Positions 13,301-25,300 of a DNA stretch of 64,000 nt are shown piece after piece. A model generated the notes under the pieces. The model worked only from the letters and a program-made list of their open reading frames with translations. It was not told the DNA's origin and did not search any database. The stretch is from positions 46,172,036-46,236,035 of the forward strand of contig NC_030820.1 of NCBI RefSeq assembly GCF_001704415.2, given 5' to 3'. The DNA comes from Capra hircus. Taxonomy: Eukaryota; Chordata; Mammalia; Artiodactyla; Bovidae. The number at the start of each line of letters is the position of its first letter. Position 1 is the first letter of the stretch. Both the position numbers and the translations under genes were made by a program.

Positions 13301-16300
13301 GAAGAGCCTTAGAAAGCGCTCCCACTCCCCAGCTTCTGTAAGAAATGCTTGCTATCCCTGCCGTTTGGTGCCTACGCTTGAACCCTCTTCCCAGGATTAA
13401 CTCTCTTGGCTCAGGGCCCACCTGTGCACCTGGGGCATGAGCCCGGTGATGTGGTTACTAGGAGCCCTGTGTCTGATCTGAAGCCAGCCTGCCTGCTGCG
13501 TTCATCTTTCTCCCTTGGCTCTGCCTCAGCCTGTAAACACAGATAAGACTTCATTTCTGGCACTGGTGCCTGGTTGTGTCCCGATTACTCTGTAATCATT
13601 GCTTCTGATTCTCTTTGTCCTCTGCCCTGGCATTTCTCCTGGAGACCGTTGGTGACTCCCTTTTTTCTGCAGCATCTCTTGTGTTGTCTGGTGGTTTCCA
13701 GCAGCACCTCCAGAGGGCCCACTGGAGCTGGAGCCTTATCCAGCCTGGCCTCAGCTTCAGGAAGGACTCTTCTTCGGAGCCCCTTCCCTGATCTCCCTGA
13801 GGGTGACCCTTCCAGAGCTCTGGGTGAGAGGAAGTTTCATTGCTGTCGCAGACACAAAGATTCAGAAATGGTTTGGTTGTATTGGTAGACTGTAGTCCTG
13901 TCAGCAAGAGGAAACAGCTGGTACAGCTACGTGTCGCTTGGGGGCTGGCAGTGTGCCGGACAGGTCAACTGTGTCCCCATTCCCAGATCCTGAGTTCACA
14001 GTCCTTTGCTACGGCCAGACACGAGGTCACTGGGGAAATGTGTTCACCAGAAATGAGTCATATTCTCTAAGGGGTGAGTTGTGGAGGTCAAGGCCACACG
14101 TAAGCTTACTTCAGGTCAGCGTGGGGACAGCATGGCCCACAGTAGTAGCCTTCCTTCAGACAGGAAGCCTGCCTTCCTTCTGTCTCCCAGGCCTTCTGCT
14201 GTGGCGGCAGCTACATCCACAGAGCTGGATGGGTCAGCAGGGAGTTGGTGTCTGCACTCATCCCTGTCCTCCCGGAGCCCTGTGTGTACTCAGCACAGGT
14301 GTTCAATCTGAGCCGCAGGTCAGGAGCATCCTCTCCATGGCGGTCACAGTGGAATTTCCATTCACCCAGCCTTCTAGCTCAGCACCATCCAGTAGAAATC
14401 AGCACAAGCCACATGCATAGTTTAATATTTTCTGAAAGCAAAATTTTGAAAAGGTGAGAAGAAACAGCTGAAATTCATTCTAATAATCTGTTTTGCTCAA
14501 TATCCCCAAACGTTGTCCTTCCAATGCAGGGCCTCAGGCTGCTTCTAGGCATCCTCCATTCTGGACGGCCCCTCAGTTGTTGCAGGTCCCAGCTGCGTTG
14601 TGCCACCTTTTTACTGCCCACAGCACTCATTTGTATGCCCTCCTCCACGGCATCGTAGTCCACAGTGTCGGAGCTGTTGTGCTAGGCTTGTAGGCAGAAA
14701 TGAGGATTCGATTCACTGCAAATCAGGAAGGACTTATGTTCTTGGAACTTACATACAAAGAGCATCTGTTACTTTTTAAAGAGAAACACCAGCCAACACT
14801 TTAAACTTTTTTACATTTTATTTTTTATTTTTTTGAAGTTTATACAGGAAACTCAGCTTTCTTTTATTGCCTAGTCTTCTCTTCCCTGGTGGCTCAGAGG
14901 TTAAAGCGTCTGCCTGGAATGCAGGAGACCCAAGAATGCAGGAGACCTGGGTTCGATCCCTGGGTTGGGAAGATCCCCTGGAGAAGGCAATGGCAACCCA
15001 CTCCAGTACTCTTGCCTGGAGAATCCTATGGAGGGAGTAGCCTGGTAGGCTACAGTCCATGGGGTCGCAAAGAGTCGGACACGACTGAGCGACTTTCACT
15101 TTACTTTCACTTTCTCTTCCAATAATACTAATAAAATTTATCAAACATTATAGCAGAGTGAAATGCTCACAAGACCTACTTCAGGTATTTCAAGGAAGAT
15201 AGAAGCTTCAGAACCTTGATCCGAACTAAAAATGTATTTGCTCAATGTCTATGACCCAGGCAAAAGAAACGTCATTAAATTTTACAAAATTAAGTGTATT
15301 TAATAATTTAATAATATTTCACATCTATGTATATACTCCCACGTTTTAAACTATACAACAGTACAAAGATGGGCTGGCACAAATACAGATATATTTAGGA
15401 CCAATGAAGGTAGACGATAAACACACAGCCAATAATAATTTGAGGCCTTCCCTTTTGAGATTCTGAGGGTTTGAAAACCCAGATGCTGGGAATGGTGTCT
15501 AGGGAAAACCCAGGTGCACAGAGATGAGCTCTGTGTTTACGCATGCTTCCTCCATGAAGGCTGTCCCTCCCATCTCTGTGCATAAGGGGAACCCGCTGAC
15601 TCTGCAGGGACACTCTGTTGCAGAGTCCACCCCAGACCACATTAGGAGCTGCAGAGAAACTAGGAGCTGCAGAGAAACAGCCCAAAGCCCCGTGAGCTGG
15701 CTGCACCCTTGAGATACCCCCCGTAGCCCCTCCTGCAGGCTGCAAAGCACCACCCACCTGCTCAAGCTTCCAAGCTCCTCGAAGACGCAGGAAGTAGTTT
15801 TTTTTTCCATTTGTTCTGTTGGAGATCCATGCCTACCGGCCCCGGGGTTCTCCGGAGAGAGAGGTGTGCATGTGATAACAGGGGTCATCTCTCTGCCTGG
15901 TGTCCGCACTTAAGAGCCTGGGCCTGCCAGGAGAAGTCGAGACCCTCATGTTCTCGCCCCGTGCCACCCATTCAACCCCTGGCCGCTCATTCAACCCCTG
16001 GCAACCAGAGTAGGCTTTCGGGAAGGAAGCTGCCGGCTCCCAGGCATACAAGAGCTTTTCCTGTGTTCCTCGTGTAGCTAATGAGATGAGGACGCCCTTC
16101 CATGAAAATGTTTAATTTGGAGAAATTGCTGTTTTCTCATAGAATAGACACCGATGGGGAAAACAGATTACTTGCATGATCTTTAGAGTTGCTTCCATCA
16201 CTGGTGAGTTGGGAAAACAATTTTTGCAGCGACTTGTACTCAAGCTACCCACATGTATATGTGTGCGTCTCTGTGTATTTACATGTATGAATATATTGTA

Positions 16301-19300
16301 TGCCGCTGCTGCTGCTAAGTTGTTTTAGTCGTGTCTGACTCTGCGACCGCATAGACAGCAGCCCACCAGGCTCCTCTGTCCTTGGGATTCTCCAGGCAAG
16401 AATACTGGAGTGGGTTGCCATTTCCTTCTCCACTTTTTCTACATTTTAAAATGTGAATCATTTTTGGCTTTTTCTTCATTCCTGAGTATGTTTTTACTTT
16501 AATGTAAAACTTTGCAGTGGTGCCATGTTTACAGTCACCTACACTGAAATCGTCTTCAGAGTAGCAGCTGGGTGGTGGATCATCCTGCATTGCCGTTTTG
16601 TCTTGATACCAGCCAAGACCTCTGTCAGGGAAAGTCAGCCCTAATTTTATGTGATGTACTTTTTCCTAGAACCTTCTTATGCAGTGGGTTTCTGTACTGA
16701 AAACCCAACTTTTTCCATGAATGTTGATGAGGATGCCAGCTAACCACTGACCTGAAGATAAACGGCATTTTGTTTTTTGTCACAGTGAGAGCTTTGGAAA
16801 GTGAAATGCGTGATTGAAAATTAGCTTTTCTCCTGAGGTGAAGGGCCCCGTGACAAGTGGTGTTGCATGGTGTGGGGCTGACCAAAGCCTGTGTTCTCTG
16901 ATGCTCTCTCAGTATTGAGCCTGCAGGCAGAGACTTGCGGAGGAGGCTGTGCTGGGCGTACTGGCACCAGCCTGCCACGAGGGGCCCCAGGTCTGGTGTA
17001 AACCCTGTGGGTGGGAAAGGGTATTTTGAAGCAGTGGCAAAGATTGCTGAAGGACAGAATGCAGGTAAATCTCACCGTTTTGAAGCATCTGGAGGTGGAT
17101 GTTCTCGGAACCAGTGTCAGAGCATTCAGCTACTTGTGAGTCATCGGTGCTTCTTGCATCTTACAGGCTTTGTCATGTGACAAGAAAGCTGATACTGATA
17201 GAGGATCAGCGCTGGCTCTCTGGATAACTCAAAGAAGAGCAGTTGCAAGAGTTTAACAGCTCAATCCCAGACTGCTTGGTTCTTAAGATAAGACCCGCTG
17301 ATGGACCAGCACAGGCAGCAGGGTGGTGGCGGGAGTCCCCGGTTGGTACTGCTGCCCTACCAGCAACTCAACTGTTCCCAGGCCACAGCCAGAAGTGCAG
17401 TGCTGGCATTCCTCCAGGATAGCTGGCATGCAAGCATGGGGGCTTGGGGTGGGAGGTGGGGGACGGTGGCCTGGGCCTCACCTCGGTGTGCTAGGGGCTG
17501 GTGCCCCATCTTCACTTACAAGAGCTCGCAGGACTGTTGGGTGAAGAGGGATATGTTTTGGTTCATGCGCACACATGTGTTGCACAGGAGAGATTGCTCA
17601 GAGGACTGGTCCAGCTGCGAAGGCACCAGTTCTCAGATTTCAGCTGGATCCCAGACACCAGCCTCGTAGGTCTTTCTGTGTCTACCTGGCTTTGCCACAT
17701 TCTGCTCTCTGGCTCTTCTACTTTCTGTGTCTTTTTCTGTTTATTTTTTAACCTTCCTCACAAGGAAGATGATTGAGGAAAATATTTGGGATGAGAAAGT
17801 CCAATTCAGAGAATTGTAAGCATAGCCCCACTGTAGGGAGGCTGGTCTCAGCAGGAAGGGGCCTGAGCCTGCCTGGCAGCTGCCTAGGTGGCCCCCCTTC
17901 TCCACCGGCCTATGTACACCAGGCCCTGGTGATCTATGCACCCCAGGCTATCAATGATCTCATGAGTGTTTTGGGCAAATGCCAGCCACTGGTATATATA
18001 TCCTTTTAGGGTTCACATCCAACTGGATCCTGCACACCCCGTGCAAATGTTCAGCTTGGGTGGCATTTCTAGTGTCTCTTGACACATTTCAAGTCACCAG
18101 GTCACCCGTATCCTTTAACGGCCCCTAAGATTCTGGTCTCTCCTGTCCACATTTCTCCTCCCACACAACCAGCTGCTCACACCACCTCCCTGTGGACAGT
18201 CTTTTTCATGTCACTCTCATTGGAAGCTCCCCACCTCAATAAATGCATCAGGCCCTGGTGCCCACCATCCTGTATCCAGCTGCAGGGTCTTCCTCACCCA
18301 ACACTCCTGTCAGGTTTGCACTTAGTGTCAGGAGAGGTCCTTCCCCCGTTCATCCCTTTAAAGTCGGAATTGATGATAAATCAGTTTTTAAATAGCTGTA
18401 GACAATGATCTCTTCTTACCTGGGAATATGTGCAAATAAAAAGTGAATCCTCAAGGGAAACTTTTTTGGATAAGTTGTATGTTTATAATTTGTAGTTTAT
18501 TCTTGCTTTTATAAATAAAGAGTAAATGTCATGTATTTTGATATCTCTTAGTACCTGTTTGGCTACTGATTTTCATCCTCAGTGTTTTTTAAGATACTTT
18601 TCAATCCAAATGTGTTTATTTGTTCCTGCGTATTTAAAAGTCTACATTAAATGAATTCGACAATTCTCATTTTTCCTTTTTTTTTTTTTTTTGGATGGTT
18701 GCTTTTCTGGGAGTTGGTTTGTTTGTTTTCTGACTTCCTTGACTTTAGATGTAGTCTTTTTTAAAAACAGTTTCAATTAGTCCTATTTTTCATAGTTCAG
18801 ATCCTCCAGATTTATGACTAATTTCTTATTGCCCATGACAGTTACATATAAGTCCCCAAATTACTAGATTGATTTTGTTTTACCAGTAACTTTTAAAAAT
18901 GTTTCTTGTTAATGCACATGTATCTGGAGTCATCTTTGGTATTGTACTTCCTAGCTACTGGGGAGGAGAGGAGAGCAGAATGCCAGTGGTGGGTGGTCTT
19001 TTGAGGGGGTAACAAAAATGTTCTGAAGCTGACTGTGGTGGGGGTCACACAACTCTGCAGATACATCCACTTAATTGTACATTTTAAATCAGTGAGTTGT
19101 ATAGTATACAAATGGCATCTCAAAGCTGTGATGTTAAAAAAATATCATACCCATTTGTTCTTGTGATACTCAGGGCACAATAGCAAACTCGCTGACGTGT
19201 GTCCAGCTGCACAAGCGGGCTGAGAAGATAGCCGTGATGCTGATGGAGAGGGGACACCTGCAGGACGGGGACCACGTCGCCCTGGTCTACCCACCAGGTA

Positions 19301-22300
19301 AGAAACGGGGTTGTGCAGACCAACCCCTGCCTGAAGGACCCTGCATCACACCCATTGGTGCTCGATGGCCTTGCTGTGTTACCACCGAAATGGGCCCCGA
19401 CCCCAGCCTGGCTCACAGTGTGGACTGTGTGCTGCGTGCTGTATGACTGATGATAGGGGCACAGACAGATCGGTATTTCACAGAGACCTTTGTATCGAAC
19501 TTTATTAGCTATCTGAGGAAGTTCATTTAATCAGTAGTTAAATACTTGACCACTGAGTGGATAATCAGGAAGTTGAGTTTAAAGACTCCTTAGAGGGATG
19601 ACAGCAGTGAAACCTCTGGGCTGCTGTGGCTTCCTGTGCCTGAGAGAACAGGGCCGCTGGGGGCTGCCATGAAGTGTGACAGACGCGCGGGGCCCCGTGC
19701 CTGCCTGGCTGCTCCAGGTTGGTCGTCCTGCTGCTGAGTCTTACTGAAGACTGCTCCTCTCTCTGTGCAGGGATAGACCTCATCGCTGCATTCTATGGCT
19801 GCCTGTATGCAGGCTGCGTGCCCATCACCGTCCGTCCCCCGCACCCACAGAACATCGCCACTACGCTGCCCACCGTGAAGATGATCGTGGAGGTAATGCT
19901 GCCTGTAGGGTCTGGCCCGAGTGCTAGTCTTGTAGACTACAGAGCCTGGGCTCCAGGGCTGGTGTGGGTGTCTGTAGTCCCAGCGGTGGAGGGGGCCCAG
20001 CCTCTTTGTTCTAGCAGCTTGCTGTTTTGCTCTGGAATCAAGATAGCAACTTGTGCATAGAGTTAGGGGCTAGAGAGCAGTTTTGCCACAATGCATGGGG
20101 ATCAAATCCACTCCCTAGAGAGGGTACCACTCCGGACACTGGGAGATTCCCCACCAGCCCAAGCAACAAACCAGGAGGAGTGGGGAAGTCGGGCGTTTTA
20201 AAGTTTCTTTCCTCAACATTGAAAAGCAGCCTATTCCTTTTTGAAAGTACAGTTTGTTCTAACTTTTTTGTTTTTGTTTTTGCCTGGTGAAGTTTAAGAG
20301 GATTAGGATAAGTTTTTCCCCTTAGAGGAAGAACCCCAAGGGGCATCACAAATAAATACTTGTTTATAGTTGTGTCAGAGGACCTTCAGAGTTGTCAATG
20401 TGGTAGTAAGTGCTGAGGCTGTGTGTGGAGAGTGAGCGTTTCTGGAGGATGGGGGTGTGGTGAGAGTGGGTAGTTTGGGAGGTGCTTTCTGAGGTGACGG
20501 CCACACAGTTGACACCACTCAGCTCTAGTAACTGCTGGGGCCTCAGTCTGCACGAGCTCTGCTCATGTGGTCTGTGGTCAGATTCCCAGTCACATGGACC
20601 TCCGCTGGCCCTGAATGAGGCGGCTGTGCACGCAGCCTACCCTGGAGCTACACAGCTTCCACGTGGTGCGCAGCTGGCACGCGAGCAGGCATAGTCCCCT
20701 GTCCTTTACCCTCCTCCTCTCCGTGCCTTGTTCTCTGACCCTCAGGTGAGCCGTTCTGCCTGTCTGATGACAACACAACTGATCTGTAAATTGTTACGGT
20801 CCAGGGAGGCAGCTGCGGCAGTGGATGTCAGGGCCTGGCCCCCTATACTAGACACAGGTTGGTTCTCAAACTCACCAAAAATGTCTGTTTGCTCATCTGC
20901 TTTTCCATTAAGTCAGAGATGCTAACAGCTTGTTTTCCTCTCCAGATGATTTGCCAAAGAAGCGGCCTGCCCAGATCTACAAACCTTCCAACCCAGACAC
21001 GCTAGCCTATCTTGATTTCAGTGTGTCCACAACCGGGATGCTAGCTGGAGTGAAGGTGAGAAGCAGTCTGAGTAGTGTGCAGTTAGCAGGCCATACAGCA
21101 ATGCTTAACTTTCATTCTTATGTGTATAGAGCTCTGGTGGGGCCTGGCATCGAAACACGGAGAGAGGTATATGCATATATGTGTGTTCTGGTCAAGCTAT
21201 AAAATGGGTGACCATTTCAGTAATTAACTAGGTTGACTGATTATTTCCAAATGTTCAAACAATTTTTTTGTGTATAACCACAGCTTCACTAGCCCCTAGT
21301 AAAAAAATTGCCTATGTTTCCCTTTCTTGCTGGTTCTGAGATCCCCGTATTCTATTATAAAACCCCATGCACAGGAGTTCCTTGCATTTTTAACACAGGT
21401 CTCATTGTAACAGGCCAGAACGCTGCTTGTTGCTGTTGCTTTCTCCCATCAAAAAAAGGAACTAGTACATGTGTCACCTGAGTTAGGACTCTCCCAGGTT
21501 ACGCAGGGTCCTCAGCAAGATGCTGTTGAGTTCTCCAGCCTCAGGAAGCCCTGCACCTATGATTCGCCTGATTGCTGAGCCTGCATAATTTTCAATTCTC
21601 CGGCTTGACTTTTTTTTCCAATTTTGTATTTGTAGTAAAATATGTGTAACGTACACTTACCACTTAACCAATTCAAGTGTATGGCTCAGTGGTATTAAAT
21701 GCGCTCACAGTTCTGTGCCGCTGTCACCAGCACTCACCTCCATAGCTCACCTTCTAAACTGAGACTCGCCCCTACCTCCAGCTTTCCGTCTCTGAGATTT
21801 TGACTGTTCTAGTACCTTGTTTGCAGTCCATGGGGTCGCTAAGAGTCAGACACGACTGAGCCACTTCACTTTCACTTTTCACTTTGATGCATTGGAGAAG
21901 GAAATGGCAACCCACTCCAGTGTTCTTGCCTGGAGACTCCCAGGGATCAGGGAGCCTGGTGGGTTGCCGTCTGTGGGGCTGCACAGAGTCGGACATGACT
22001 GAAGCAACTTAGCAGCAGCAGCAGCAGCAGTACCATGTTTACTTGGAATCATACAGTATGTGTCTTCTTGTGTCTGACTTATTTCACTTAGCATAGTTTC
22101 TTCAAGGTTCATCCATGTTGAGGTATATATCAGAATTCCTTTTTAAGGTTGAGTTAATATTTCACTGTATGTGTTTACCACATTTTGCTTATCCATTCAT
22201 TTTTCAATGGATACTTGAGTTGCTTTCACATTTTAGCTATTGTGAGTCATGCTGCATTAAGCATGGGGTGTATAAATATCTCTTCGAAACATGGCCTTTA

Positions 22301-25300
22301 ACTCTTTAAAATACATATCCAGAAATTGAATAGTTGGGTCAAAGAGTAATTTTATTTTGGGGGGAATTGCCATACTCTTTTCTACAGAAGCTGTCCCATT
22401 TTACCTTCTCACCAGTGATGCACAGTTTCCAGTTTCTCTACATGCTTGCCAGCACTTGGAATTTATTTTCTGCTGGTTTTTCTCTTTTGAATGTCTTCTT
22501 TTCCTGTGGCTGAGCCTCATGGCTTGTAGGATCTTGGTTCCCTGACCAGCGATTGAACCTGGGCCTTGGCAGTAAAAGTCTGGAATCCTGATGATTAAAT
22601 GACAAGGGAACTCCCTGGGCATTTCCTTTTGTTTGTTTGTTTGAAGTAGCCTTCCTAATGTATGTGAGGGAGATCACACTGTAATTTTGATTTGCATTTC
22701 TCTGAGGGTTAATGATATTGAGCACCTTTTGGTATGTATTCTTTGGAGAAATGTTTATTCAACTCCTTTGCTGATTTTGAATTGATAGTTTTCTTATTGG
22801 TGTTGAGTTTTAGAAGTTCTCTGATACCCTTATCAGTACATGGTCTGCAGATATTATGTCCCATTCTTTGAGTTGCCCTTTTACTCTGTGTGTTAGTCGC
22901 TCAGTCGTGCCTGACTCTTTGCGACCCCATGAACTGCAGCCCACCAGGCTCCTCTGTCCATGGGATTTTCCAGGCAAGGATACTGGAGTTGGTTGCCATT
23001 TCCTTCTCCAGGGGATCTTCCTAACCCAGGGATTAAATTCTGGTTTCCTGCACTGCAGGCAGATTCTTTACCGACTGAGCTACAAGGGAAGCCTCTTTTA
23101 CTTTATGGATAGTGCCTTTTGATGCAGAAAATTTTTTAGTTTCTGTGAAGTCTAATTTTGTCTTTTTTTTTTTTAACCATTGCCTTTGGTGTCCTATCCA
23201 AGGAAGCATTCCAAATCCAGTGTAGTGAACTTTTGTCCCATGTCCCATGTTTTCTTCTACAAGTCTATTGTTTTAGATTTTAAATTTAGAACTTTGATCC
23301 ATTTTCTGTTAATTTTGTTTATGATATTAGGTTAAGAGTATAGCTTAATTCTTTTGCATGTGGATATCCAGTTTTCCAAGCACCATTTATTGAAAAGACT
23401 GTCTTTTCCCCATTGAATGGTCTTGGCATTCTTATCAAAAATACATTTGATCACCCACACTTAGCATCATGCTCGAGAGTGAAAAGTTGAAAGATTTCCA
23501 GAGAAAAGGCAAGATTTCCTCTAAGATCAGGAAGCCACTCTTGTTCAATATAGTGTTGGAAGTCCTAAGCAGAGAAATTAGGCAAGAAAAAGAAATACAA
23601 GGCATCTAAGTTGGGAAAGGAAGAATTAAAATTGTCACTATTTGCAGATGACATGATGCTTTGTATAGAAAACACTAAAAACTCCACCAAAAACTTACAA
23701 TAAATAATTCAGTAAAGTACAAGATAACAAAATCAATACAGAGAAATCTGTTGTGTTTCTGTACACTAATAATAAAATAGCGGAAAGCGACATTAAGGAA
23801 ACAGTTTTATTTACAACTGCATCAAAAAGAATACCTAGGAATAAATTTAACCAAGAAAGTAAAGGATCTATATACTGAAAACTGTAAAATATTGATGGAA
23901 TAAATTGAAAAGGACAAATGAAAGATATTCCATACTTTTGGACTGGAATAATTAATATTGTTATAATGCCCATACTACCCAAAGCAATGTACAGGTTCAT
24001 TGCAGTCCCTATCAAAATTCCAGTGGCATTTTCCAAAGAAATAGAACAAACTATTCTAAAAATTAGTATGAAACCACAAAAAACCCAAATAACCAAGGCC
24101 ATCTTGAAAAAGATCAGAGCTGGAGGCATCATGCTCACTGACATCATAAGGCTACAGTAATGCCAACAGTATGATACTGGTACAAAAACAGACACAAAGA
24201 CTAGTGACACAGAATAGCCCAGGAATAAACCCACATATAATGTTAACTCGTTTATGGCAAAGGAGCCAAGAATATGCGATGGGAAAGGACAGACTTCAAG
24301 TAAATGTGCTTGGAGGATTGGCAGCCACATGCTAAAGAATGAAACTGGAACAATTTTCTACGCCATATGTAAAAATGAACTCAAAATGGATTAAAGACTT
24401 GAACATAAGACCTGAAACCATAACTCTCCTAGGAGAAAACATAGGGGTCAGCTCCTAGACATTGGTCTTGGAGATTTTAGTTTGACATCAGTAGCAAAAG
24501 GAAACAAAAGTTAAGCAAGTGGAACGACATCAAACCAAAAGCTTTTGCACAGCAAAGGAAACCAACCAATGAAAAGGCAACCTAGTGAACGGGAGGAAGT
24601 ATTTGCAAACCACATATTGATAATGGGTTAATATCCAAAATATGTAAAGAACTCATACAACTTAAGAGCAGAAAAACGATTGCTTGAAAATTGGCAGGGG
24701 ATGTAAATAGACATTTTTCTGAAAAAGACATACAGATGGACAACAGATACAAGAAAATATGCTCAGCATCACTAATCATCAGGGAAATGCAAATGAAAAC
24801 CACAGTGAGCTATCACTTCACACTTGTCAGGATGGCCATCTTCAAAAAGACAAGAGATAACACGTTGATGAGGGTGTGGAGAAAGAGAAACCCTTGTGCA
24901 CTGTTGGTGGAAATGTAACCTGGTGTAGCCACTATGAAAAACCGTATAGAGGTTCCTCAAAGAGTTAAAAATAAAACTACCATTTTATCCAAAAATTCCA
25001 CTTCTGGGTATTGATCTGAAGAAAATAAAAACAGTAACTCGGAAAGATATCTGCACCCCAGTGTTCACAGAGCATTATTTTACAGTAGCCAAGATATGGA
25101 AACAATATCAGTGTCTGTTGGCAGGTGAATGGATAAGAAAAATGAGACATGCCTGCCCACTCACCCACACCATCTGTAGGCACACAGTGCAGTATAATTC
25201 AGCCATTAGAAAGAAGGAAATTCTGCCATTTGTGACAACATGGGTGAACCTGAAGGACATCATGCTAAGTCAGAAAGACAAAGACTATGTGATCTCACTT

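Larger units (their letters stand above)
12091..19173 (+). other. Intron 7 (7.1 kb)
   Basis: It contains Bov-tA (12288-12497), an AT/GT microsatellite (12498-12615), Bov-tA (14881-15113), two small tandem duplications (15643-15678 and near 15969-16004), a Bov-A monomer (16304-16431) and an old L1 3' end (about 18930-19140). No gene is visible in the remaining unique sequence. Confidence 0.7.
21613..23456 (-). mobile_element. Old L1, antisense, left part
   Basis: The minus strand reads as the L1 3' region and then ORF2. The plus strand shows the familiar antisense pattern ttccaagcaccatttattga and tcttttccccattgaatggt. It is interrupted by SINEs at 21824-22030, 22500-22617 and 22886-23094, and continues after the younger L1 at 25684-25850. 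It is heavily decayed. Confidence 0.75.

Noticed and set aside
23695..24330. A 211-residue minus-strand reading frame rich in Leu, Ile and Phe
   Set aside because: It is the antisense of L1 ORF2; apparent membrane character comes from A-rich L1 sequence read backwards.
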